Source: Diabrotica undecimpunctata (taxonomy: Eukaryota > Arthropoda > Insecta > Coleoptera > Chrysomelidae). From it: DNA of 64,000 nucleotides. Shown one piece after another: positions 55,140 through 64,000 of this stretch (within the stretch, counting starts at the first letter, position 1; every line of letters begins with the position of its first letter). The notes under the pieces are model-generated. The model did no database searches. It saw nothing but the letters and a program-made list of their open reading frames with translations, and was not told where the DNA came from. The stretch lies in NCBI RefSeq assembly GCF_040954645.1, contig NC_092806.1, forward strand, positions 127,432,952 to 127,496,951, read 5' to 3'. The position numbers were made by a program, and so were the translations under genes.

Positions 55140-56710
55140 AGGAGTAGCTAAGCCTTTTTCTTTTTAATAGCAAGAGACTTTCCGCACTTGTTATAGAGAT
55201 TAGCGAAGCCAGTACAAGTTTCATGTAACCAGCGCTTACAAAAATAGTTTGGCGATAGTCCTCGTTGCATCCAACACACTCATTTTCAATATCACTCATG
55301 TTTTCATCACCACTAATGTCGTTTAGAGTAACATCTTCAGATAGTGACGATTCGCTTGGCTGTCTCTTACGTTTTTGTTTTTTATAGGTTTTGAGCTTTT
55401 TTAAATTAAGGCATCCTCCTTCATTTTAATAAAGTCTTGAGCAGAAATCTCTCCAGTTATTTTTTTACGAACTCTGTTTGCTGCTGCTGCCAATACAGAC
55501 ACGGGCGTTACCTCATCAAGAGTCTTTCCGGGAGTTATATCTTCATCAGTAATTGATGACTTGTTTAAGCTACCGTGCAAGGATATTTTACCACTGATTC
55601 CAGAGGGACCTGGTTGAGGAGATTCTGATCCAACTGGAAAAATTCATTGCTTCTGTTTCTGATGGGGTGTGTGTCAAAAATGCATATTCTGGGATTATTA
55701 ATGGATTAAACGGATAAACTCCCGTGGATTTAAATGCAGAAGCCGCATTTTGGACAGTTGCTGAGTTTTAACATGCTCGACCTAAGAGTTTACCAAACTG
55801 AAGGCGTTTTAGAACCCTGTTTGTGTTATTCTGTATCATAAAACGGAATTCAGCATAAAAGTTGCTTTTAAGTTACTTAAAAAAAACACGACCCAGAGAC
55901 TGTAGGTAATGTGTTGTGTGGGATGGCAAACAAAATAAAATTATTTCGTTTTCTTCTGCAAATTATAGTAGATCCAGGTTGGTCGTATGGGATGTGTGGC
56001 CATCTAATATTAATAAGGTTTTACCTGAAGGCTTTTTCGCCAAAAAGTGTGTTTGTAACCATTTTAAGAAAATGTCACCGTTAACGTATGCTGATTTTTC
56101 CGACATCCTAATCTTGGAACCCGGTGGCATACCACAATGCCACTCGTCTTTTTTATTTTTTCCCTTAAAAATGCAATATGGGGGCAAGAAAATCGCTTTT
56201 GCACTACAGTAAGCTATATCACTGATCGTTTCACCCTTTTTCCTCGGGGCTTACGCTAGGAACACATTTTGAAACCTTTTTCTGCTAGAACTTGGCCGGT
56301 TCTAGTATTTAGTTGTAATCCTGTTTCGTCAGTATTAAATATGTGTCCGGGTTTATCATAAAAATTACAGTTGGTCATAATTCCCTCGAGATCAGAAAAG
56401 TAGTTATCGACTGTTTCTTTGGAAATTCCTAAAGCTGTGGTGCAATATGGCTAACGATTTTAGCTTCAACAGCAGTTCCTAAATAACAATCTGGACCCAA
56501 TCGGTTCATCTTATCCATATTGTTTGTTTTTATTCGACGTTTTAAAGTCGTTTTGGGTATTCCAAATGCTTTGGCGGCTTCATTAATACTCATATCCACC
56601 ATTCTTTACAGCATCTACGGCATCACTTAGCTCCCTAAAGGTCCAGTTACCTCTGTTAGATGTAATTTGTTTACGAATATATTTATTGAGCATAATCCTA
56701 AAACAAAACA
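55140..56710 (-). pseudogene. Pogo/Tigger-like transposase relic (psq HTH, DDE, C-terminal zinc finger)
   Basis: Minus strand, N- to C-terminus. MLNKYIRKQITSNRGNWTFR, then SINEAAKAFGIPKTTLKRRI, is a pipsqueak-type HTH (about 56700-56535, one frameshift). IFNTDETGLQLNT-like (about 56320-56345) holds the first catalytic aspartate. WHCGMPPGSKIRMSEKSAYV and LLILDGHTSHTTNLDLL (open frame 55963-56187) give the second aspartate, followed by a stop. CLPSHTTHYLQSLGRVFFK follows, where the usual LQPLD third aspartate reads Gly. The acidic tail (QPSESSLSEDVTLNDISGDE) runs into a Cys-rich C-terminus, ECVGCNEDY, then in another frame ETCTGFANLYNKCGKSLAIK. Such elements move by cut and paste; this one cannot. 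Confidence 0.75.
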
Positions 56711-58556
56711 TACTGGTCTAACTATCCTATTCGTAAATGGTTTAAAATTTAAAGTTTATAGGACTGAAATTGCTTAGCATAAGTTAATATTCATACGGTC
56801 GACCTAGTCACTAAATTTTTGTCCTCCATGGTACATTTTTTGAATATTCAGCTTTTATTTAGTAAACATTTTGTCTTTAAATCTAAATCTTGTAATACTA
56901 CGAATGTTTAAAATAAATTTAACGTATTTACTTACCGGCTTGTTTATTTTCTTTGATTTAGTGTTGATTAGAGATAAACATTGACCAAAAGTAATGCTGT
57001 ATGTCTTACTTGGCCACTTTTACACAGTATTGTTTGTTTGAAATCTATGCACATAAGCCTAAACAGTCTAAAACTGACATTGGTCCTTTTAGAACCAAGC
57101 TCCTGAAATATTTGCTCAAAAAAATTTCTATCCCTTATTGCTTTGAAAAGGGTGGGGTATAAATTAATTCTGCTCTGACTTCGACACAAATTCATAATAG
57201 CACCATACTATTAATTTTTTAGTATGTATTTTAATAAGCGTACTTCTGGACCTGAAAGATTGATTCTTTCGCTTGTTATTGACTGAAAATACATGCAAAA
57301 TACTATTTTTTTATTATTAAAAATTATTTCGGAAATCGGAATTATTTCAATACCTCTGTAATAGCAATTATTTATCAAACTCTTTCAGTATCACAGTTTT
57401 TTATTTGAATAATTGCGTAAGCTACGGAATTTAATAGCGTCTACTGACCTTTGATTAGTGGTCTCTGTTATTTCAATCATAAGACGTAAAGACAGAATAA
57501 ATTAACGATATTTTAATGTTTAGTTGTTAAAGCTATGTCCTACAGTTTGTTGTGACGACGTTGTATAAGATAATGCATACTTTGTGAAGTCGTTTATTAA
57601 TAATTGGCGCAACGTCCTTTACGAGAACGAGTAAAACGAGTATAAGTGGTGCTTATTATTCGAAGCGCTCGTCCTATGAGTTTTCATTGAAGTTGACATA
57701 AAATAAAATAATAGCAAAACACGGCCAAGCTTTATTTACATGTCGACTACATTGTTACACAAGCACAAACCGTATTTACTCTCTCGTTCAAGCCATATAC
57801 AGAGCGACGGATGAAGGTCGCAACAATAACTCAAACTATAGCAATAAAAATACTTGAATGCAAATTCGAAATGCAGAGCAGTATTATGTAAATGTGAATG
57901 TTTTCCTTTATGGGAATTCCAGACATTTCAACACACATAAATATGCATTTCCTGAGGAGGGAAGTGTTGAAATAGGAACATATTGTTAAAAGCGTAAACC
58001 TTATATTTTGCACAGTATGTAGTATACAAAGCAACTTATTAAATATCATTGAAACTTGAAACAATACGGAAAACTAAAAATGAAGAAAGATACAAAATAG
58101 GTAAAGTTGCACATTTGTTTATAACTACGAGAGACCTTCAAGGAACAGGAACAGAACAAGAAATATATCGACACCTGATGTGAAAAACATTGTAACTCAC
58201 TTTTGTTTAGTTTAGAGAAGAGCGATTTAATTTTTTTTATTTTTAACATTTTATTTTTTTACTTTGTTAGTTTTAATATTTTTTTGTAGTTTTCTTAATC
58301 CATATGTTACATATTAGTTGTTCTTTTCTTGCGTAGTGGGATTCGTTTGCTGGAAAAGAGTTTATATGCGAAAGAATAGAATTTTTAATATTTTCATCTA
58401 CAGCATCCGCTCTGTTCTTATGGCGACCACGCATATCTCCAGGTATAAAGCCTCCACCTTCCTGTCAATTTTTTTGAATAGCGTAGTTAACCACATATCT
58501 GTTATGTTAAAAGTGTCCAAAAATGTTTTCTTACAAACTTACGAGTCAATGTTCTG

Positions 58557-58559
<3 letters not shown>
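56711..58559. other. AT-rich stretch, nothing recognised
   Basis: Open frames at 56968-57195, 57831-58064, 58046-58249 and 58318-58560 lack motifs and are rich in Ile, Phe and Lys as expected from composition. Confidence 0.35.

Positions 58560-58629
<70 letters not shown>
58560..58629. repeat. (TA)n tract
   Basis: About 70 bases of TA followed by TG-rich sequence. Confidence 0.95.
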
Positions 58630-58633
<4 letters not shown>

Positions 58634-58978
58634 ATGTGTGGCCGGCTAGTTATGTAAAACTTCTAAAGATTCTTGAGGTTGCGTTCAAAAAGACCCAGTT
58701 ATTAAAACACTAACATATGTTTACTCTTTTATTAAAAGTCCAGCTATTGAAACTGTTAAGTTTCTTTATCAAGACAACTGAAATATGTTTTAATTAGTTT
58801 CATGTCATTATAATCGTAAACGTACTTACTAAATGTTAGACTAAAATAGTTCGCAATCCATGTTGAAATGAAGAACAATATAAAACATAATTGTAAAAAC
58901 CAAATATTTAGCATAACATAATTTGGCTAAATAAATTTAAAAAAATAGAATTTAAAGCTTACTTAGTTGCCCAAACGT

Positions 58979-59440
58979 TCAAACTGATGAGCTATGGCGC
59001 CCATACAATGATAAAGGTTTTCGAAACATTCTTCCACATTCCGAAGTATTTGAGTTATTCGTCGGCATTCGGCAATGTAAATCTTCTAAATATGCGGCTG
59101 GTGTTATATAGATTTTAATTTTTCGGTGTCTCCACAAAAACAAATCCAGGGGAGACAAATCTGGTGACAGAAGAGGCCATTCAATGCTGTCTCTTCTCCC
59201 AATCAATGCCGTGGAAAATGTTGGTCTAAATATTTGACGAACAAGTAAAGCATAATTCGGTGGAGCACCGTCCTGTTAAAAAGTCAAATGATCATCATAT
59301 TATTTTTGATCATTTTCAATATCAGTCAAGGCAGGATTAATCACGTCTTCCAGTAATTGTAACTAAATTTCGTCAGTCAAATTGCTGGTTAAAAAAATGA
59401 TCCCAATAGTCGATCACCGAAAATACCAACCCATTCATAG
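58979..59440 (-). pseudogene. Mariner-superfamily transposase C-terminal relic
   Basis: Minus strand: GIFGDRLLGSFF, LLEDVINPALTDIEN, QDGAPPNYALLVRQIF (second catalytic region), IGRRDSIEWPLLSPDLSPLD (third catalytic region), LFLWRHRKIKIYITPAAYLE, ending at 58979. Frameshift or stop near 59275. Likely the same family as 10752-11240, which preserves the N-terminal half. Confidence 0.75.
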
Positions 59441-59474
59441 AATTTAAAAAAGCGTTTGGCCTAATTCCTCTAAT

Positions 59475-59950
59475 CATCTTCTTCTATCTTCTTTTTAGGC
59501 AATTCTGCTTGTTTCTGTTTTCCTGGATTGTGCTTTCATGCCATATTGTGTTTCCATTTTGATCCATTTTGATTATGTCATCCATTTTGATTGTGTCTCC
59601 AATCTTGACTATCCTATCGACTGTGATTCTGCCTATACGATCTTTCCATTCTCTCTTCCTATTCAGTATCCACTCGCCTATCTTTTCCACCACGCATTCT
59701 GTTCTTATTTTGTCACTTCTCTTTCGATTCTTGTGATTTTTCTTAGTATTCGCATTTCTGTTGTATCTAGCATGCATCCTTTGTGTTTTAGATGTATCAG
59801 ATATCTTCTTTGTAAATTCTTGTCTTAGTTTCCATTCTAATATGTTTGTTCCTCCATATTGTATTGTTTAAACATCCTGCTATTCTATTAGCTTTTTGTA
59901 TTTGTTTTTTACCTCTGCTACTACAGCACCGTAACTGTCACGAAAAAAAT
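59475..59950 (-). pseudogene. LINE C-terminal remnant
   Basis: Minus strand: KKQIQKANRIAGCLNNTIWR, NKHIRMETKTRIYK, then in the open frame 59484-59777 RSDKIRTECVVEKIGEWILN, RKREWKDRIGRITVDRIVKI and a GAAGA-rich tail near 59480. AGCLNNTIWRNK is shared with the copy at 2061-2717. The C-terminal GRPRKRW motif is altered by a short repeat (KMDDIIKMD). Confidence 0.7.
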
Positions 59951-60150
59951 ATTACTGATATACTCTATATTAATCTGTGTTCCATATTTGTATGAAATTT
60001 TCTTCCATCATTTACAGTCTTCTTTTACCGTAGTGTTTCTAAACATACGAAAATACGAATAGTGTGAGAATCCTGCAATTAATTTATATTTTTTTTGTTA
60101 CAGGTAAATAAAGATTGTTTTCATGAGTACAAAATTGGTAAGTAATAAAA

Positions 60151-60178
60151 TTTCAATTACAATTACAATTACAATTTT
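60151..60178. repeat. (CAATTA)n short tandem repeat
   Basis: About four units of caatta. Confidence 0.8.
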
Positions 60179-60259
60179 AAGACCGCATTTATGAATCATA
60201 CATTCATCCTTACCCATCAATTATAATCAACAGAGTTCTTTACTTTGAACCCATCTTCT

Positions 60260-60670
60260 ACATTTTCCAGTTTTTCTGGATACGTCAAACCACAATGAAT
60301 GAAAAGACCTTGCTAGTGACAGATTTTAATGCCAAAATCAAGAAATGGAGAACTTATCGAAGCCGATGGACTAGAGATCAGAAATTAGAGAAGGAAAAGA
60401 TTGAAACTGTTCCTTTACCTGTAAGTTAGCATTCAGACGATTTTATAGATGGATTTTTCTACTAGACCAGTCGAGTAATATAACTACAAACCAAATCGAT
60501 TTTATGATGATAAAAAACAGTTTCGAAGTGGATGTGTACCTGTTAAGACATCCAGGAGCAAATATATTATCAGATCATATACCATTAGTGGAGAAATTCA
60601 CTACTATTTCCAAAACAATCAAATAACACCAAACAGTAACACTTAAACCAAATGTATGCTACTTTAACTC
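60260..60670 (+). pseudogene. LINE endonuclease fragment
   Basis: Plus strand: EKTLLVTDFNAKI (GDFNA motif with Gly to Thr), then in other frames TTNQIDFMM and ANILSDHIPLVEKF (SDH motif). These are the middle and end motifs of the LINE endonuclease. The N-terminal catalytic Glu region and the RT are missing. Confidence 0.65.
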
Positions 60671-60729
60671 TTTGTTTATAGCCTGCCTTTGAGTATGAAC
60701 TGCAATATCGAATATCTGCTAGCTTTTAT

Positions 60730-61014
60730 TATATGTCTAAAGTATAACAAAAGATAACCTGGTATAACTCCTGTTTCAATGAAAACTTCTTGGGTCTCAA
60801 TATCGTCTACTAGAACAGATACTTTTTTGTTCAAGATAAATGTTTTACAAACATTAGATGTCTATGATCTCTTCTAACCATCCTAAGATACTCAAACAGT
60901 CTATCGTGTTGAACCCTATCAAATGCTTGTTCAAAATATATAAAGCAGACTAATTCTTTAATTCTCAATGCGCTTTTGAAACCAAACTGTTTTGTGTCGT
61001 TTTAACTTCTTTAT
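60730..61014 (-). pseudogene. RTE-type LINE RT fragment
   Basis: Minus strand: KQFGFKSALRIKELVCFIYF, EQAFDRVQHDRLFEYLRM (motif A, the first aspartate reads Tyr), then degenerate motif B (VLVDDIETQEVFIETGV). No YADD remains. Confidence 0.6.
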
Positions 61015-61560
61015 TTAGTCGGCTTGGCCTGATTTTGTCCACCTGGTTTTTTTGTCCTTCTGGCTCTTTGTTTGGCTGTTCTTTTCCCTTATATTGTCCT
61101 TTATATTCTGGTTTATGTCCTTAAACCTTCCCATATGTATTTCTGTTTCTTCTTCTGTAGTGCTGTTTCTGAGTGCTTCCTGTATGATATTCTTCAACTC
61201 TAGGACTCTTTGCTCTGTTTCTTGTGGGTTGTTTACCACTGGAACATTGTGTATTCCAGTGCTTACAAGTTTTTTGTAGTTGGTCCACTTTGTTTGCTTT
61301 CTTGTACTTTTTTCAGTGGTACTTTGCTCCCGTGTTCCTAACTCCAGTAGTATGGCGTTGTGGTCTGCTGTTCCTTCATTTAGTGTTTGTATTTCTGTTT
61401 GTAGTCCTAGGTTACTAGCAACTACAATATCGATATGGGTGAAAAGTTAATTTCCTGGGAAATATGTTGGTTTGATGGGTCCCATTGCCATGATATCGTC
61501 GTTGTTATGAATGTAGTTTATTAGTCTTCCGTTTCTGGTCGTAGCTCTTTTTTTGCTATT
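61015..61560 (-). pseudogene. Jockey-type LINE endonuclease end and linker
   Basis: Minus strand: RNGRLINYIHNNDDIMAMGP, IKPTYFPGN, then DIVVASNLGLQTEIQTLNEG, TADHNAILLEL (SDHNPILLEL position, Ser to Ala), TNYKKLVSTG, and the open frame 61015-61239, a hydrophilic linker. It abuts the unrelated RTE piece at 61014, so the two are a junction of different elements. Confidence 0.65.
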
Positions 61561-62619
61561 TCTCTGAGGGTCTAATAATTTTATGATAAAGTGATGAGTA
61601 CATACACCTCCAATCTTACCATCGATATCCCTGAAAGCTATACGGAATTTCGGGAAAGAGGAAGAAGAATATACAATCTACAAGTCAAACATCATATTAT
61701 AAAGAACGAAGGTTCGAATAAAAGATGTACTTTTCGTTTCATAAAATTAATTTAATTTCTTGAAATTGACCGGTGTATTAATGTTAAATAAATATTATTT
61801 TAACCGTATTTGTTGAAATTCAACATACGATTGTTTAAAAGAATTCGCAGATATAAAAAGAAACTGTGCCATTATATTACCAATTAAGGTTACCAGTTTA
61901 AATAAAATTCCGTAAACATAACATAATCTACCAGCTGCCGACAACTACCAAGAACGAGCCTGATTTATGTATTTAGAAACTCATGATTATACAACGGAAA
62001 GAATTTTATAGACATGTGTATGTACGTAAATAAATAACTAGAATTATCTTATCTTCGAGGAATTTACGGATTTCAGAAGATATGAATTTACGGATTTCAG
62101 AAGATATCTGAATACAATGCACAATATCAACGTAAACAACAATAATAATTGTTCCCATAATAATCTCCTCATACAAAGTCGATTCAAGGTTTTTAACCTT
62201 ATAAAGCGATTGTTTTCTGCTTTGTAATTTATTATACTATTTTTAGCTATGGAAGAAATTTTCCGAAGTTTAGTTGCTCATGCTGTAAATTCTAAATACG
62301 TAAAGCCATCATTACTTTCTTTATTAGGACTGTAACATCGTAAATATGACACTAAAGATGACCTCAACATGCTCACATTTCCATATCAGGTTTTTCATTT
62401 GACGGTGACATCTTCTACAAAATTTCAAAAATGGAAAAAGGCAATATAAAGAATATTAACTTCAAAGAATAATGATTTTTGAGTAATACTTAAGCTGTCG
62501 TAGTATCCTCGTAGCTTTTTTGTCTCTTGACTGATTTGTTTATCTTTATTCTTCCTGCGATTTGTATTGCTCGTTTTCTCTGCGTTTTTGATAACTTTTA
62601 TTTAAGTTATCGTTCGGTA
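61561..62619. other. Unassigned stretch with a 24-bp tandem duplication
   Basis: gaatttacggatttcagaag followed by atat occurs twice in tandem (62059-62107). Near 62248 a short open stretch (MEEIFRSLVAHAVNSKYVKP) is not recognised. Confidence 0.35.
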
Positions 62620-63083
62620 TCTTCTGAAAACTTGACAATGCAATTCAAGAAATGAAAATAATGGCAATGGATCTACTGGGAATCAACGAATTAAGATGGC
62701 CAGAATCAGGAACATGTAAAAGGACGGTAGTGTATTATATTATTCCAGTAACAACACAGAAGACCCGCATTACAAAAACGGTGTAGGTATATTAGTAACA
62801 TCAGAACTGAGTAAATAATATGTGGCTAACTTCGTACCAGTCTCAAATATTACTCCAAATAAATACTCAAATAAATATATGCCCCGATTGCAGATAGAAA
62901 ATATGACGATGAAGTCTAAAAGCTCTATGATCAAATCCTAGACATCTTACACAAGCTTAATAAACATGAAATTTTATATATTATAGGCGACCTCAATGCA
63001 AAAATTGGGGAAGGTCGACGAGGTCATACTGTATGTCCTTATGGTCTTGGACAATTTAATGATCGAGGACAAAGATTGTATCT
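62620..63083 (+). mobile_element. LINE endonuclease fragment, interrupted by another LINE
   Basis: Plus strand: LDNAIQEMKIMAMDLLGINE, LRWPESG (catalytic Glu in NELRW), YKNGVGILVTSE, IYAPIADRKYDDE, ILYIIGDLNAKIGEGRRG (GDLNA), PYGLGQFNDRGQRL, in two or three frames. Reading stops at 63083 where the tail of a minus-strand LINE begins. Confidence 0.75.
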
Positions 63084-64000
63084 TCTTCTTCTTAAAGTGC
63101 CCTATCCTCAATGGAGGTTGGCTACTACAATTTTAAAATCTTCTCTATCTTCAGCTGTTCTTATTAGCTGTTCAAAATTTAGCCCTGTCCATTGTCGGAT
63201 CTTTCTGAGCCACGATAGTCTTTTCCTTCCTAGGCCTCTCTTTCCCTCGATTTTTCCTTTCACTATAAGTTGGGCATATTGGTACTTATTATTTCTCAGT
63301 ATGTGGCCTAGGTATGATGTTTTTCTAACTTTTACTGTGTTAAAAAGTTCTCTTTCCTTGCCTATTCTATGCAGCACTTCTTCGTTTGAGGTATGCGATG
63401 TCCATGAAATTTTGAGTATTCTCCGGTAGATCCACATTTCAAAGGCCTCCAATTTATTTACGGTTGATGTTTTTAGGGTCCACGTTTCAACTGCATATAG
63501 AAGAGTCGACCAGACGTAGCATTTTGATAAACGTAGTCGAATTTCGAGTTTTATTCGAGAATCACAAAGCAGTTTTTTTATTTTTTCGAAAGATTTTCTG
63601 GTCTGTTCTATTCTCGATCTTATTTCTAGATCAGGATTTAGGCTGCTATGGAATCCTCCAATGCTTCTTTAAATAGAAACTCGGAGTAAAGATTAAACAG
63701 CAGAGGCGACAGAACACATCCTTGTCTAACTCCCCTCCTAATTTCTACTTCTGCGGATGTGGAACCTTCGATCCCAACTCTGGCGTTTTGGATCCAGTAC
63801 AAGTTTTTTAAGAATTTGATGTCTTTTCCATCTAAACCGACTTCTTGCAAACGTTCTAATAGTAGGTCGTGTCTTACTCTATCAAATGCTTTTTCGAAGT
63901 CTATAAAGCATATAAATATATCTTTCTGTTGGTCGTAGCATTTTTGGGCGAGAACTAGTAAACTGAACAGGGCTTCTCTCGTTCCCATGCCGGCTCTGAA
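63084..64000 (-). mobile_element. RTE-type LINE, runs off the window
   Basis: Minus strand with a (GAA)n tail at 63084-63097. C-terminal frame 63108-63452: MEAFEMWIYRRILKISWTSH, LGHILRNNKYQYAQLIVKGK, IEGKRGLGRKRLSWLRKIRQ, ending VANLH. RT core frame 63638-63988: GTREALFSLLVLAQKC, CFIDFEKAFDRVRHDLLLER (motif A intact), EIRRGVRQGCVLSPLLFNLY (motif B intact). Between them, readable in shifted frames, are EQTRKSFEKIKKL and STLLYAVETWTLK. The YADD segment is deleted just after ALEDS, so it is inactive. Closest in wording to 9.06 kb. Confidence 0.85.

Noticed and set aside
58981..59030. CTGATGA...GAAAC on the plus strand as another hammerhead
   Set aside because: The string falls in the mariner-type transposase coding relic, no stem II can be formed and the spacing is wrong.

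Overview
This is eukaryotic, AT-rich repeat DNA from a large arthropod genome. I infer an insect, and a beetle is plausible from the mix of element families, but nothing here fixes the species. I found no convincing host gene, no rRNA and no intact tRNA. Almost every recognisable coding stretch is a transposable element, and nearly all carry stops, frameshifts, internal deletions or lost catalytic residues.

Layout. 1-13.8 kb holds non-LTR retrotransposon (LINE) remnants on both strands: a LINE nested in a LINE at 1.3-2.9 kb, an endonuclease-RT element at 5.2-6.6 kb, a well preserved RT with a 10-bp target-site duplication at 9.06-10.37 kb, and a jockey-type element at 12.4-13.8 kb. Between them lie a terminal-inverted-repeat element (4.8-5.2 kb), a scrambled Penelope-like element (PLE, 6.6-7.5 kb) and a mariner-superfamily relic (10.75-11.24 kb). 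14.4-19.8 kb is dominated by one young Ty3/gypsy-type LTR element on the minus strand (15744-19765). Its Gag starts with a SAP domain, its protease-RT-RNase H block is deleted, and its integrase runs into an OARD1/TARG1-like macrodomain and a CCCH zinc-finger-like motif. A 686-bp piece containing its LTR is duplicated, with PLE sequence as filler.

20-32 kb is low-density LINE debris. 32.6-38.4 kb is a chain of modules separated by long (TA)n tracts: a PLE end with a hammerhead-ribozyme-like motif, a 2.5-kb element with roughly 600-bp inverted arms, and a near-perfect head-to-head pair of PLE 3' ends, each arm with a GIY-YIG piece and a hammerhead-like motif. 38.4-45.9 kb holds more LINEs, a short inverted-repeat insertion, a tandem triplication, and two more hammerhead-like loci, one of them again a palindromic pair. 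48.7-50 kb is a complete-length but dead Tc1-like element with CAGT termini and TA duplication. 51.3-53.75 kb is a three-level nest (Tc1 < LINE < LINE) readable from two target-site duplications. 55.1-56.7 kb is a dead pogo/Tigger-like transposase. 59-64 kb is mariner and LINE debris ending in an RT gene that runs off the window.

Work done: open frames, motifs, direct and inverted repeats were read by eye. Family names rest on motif recognition and no database search was run. Stretches without comment have no feature I can support.
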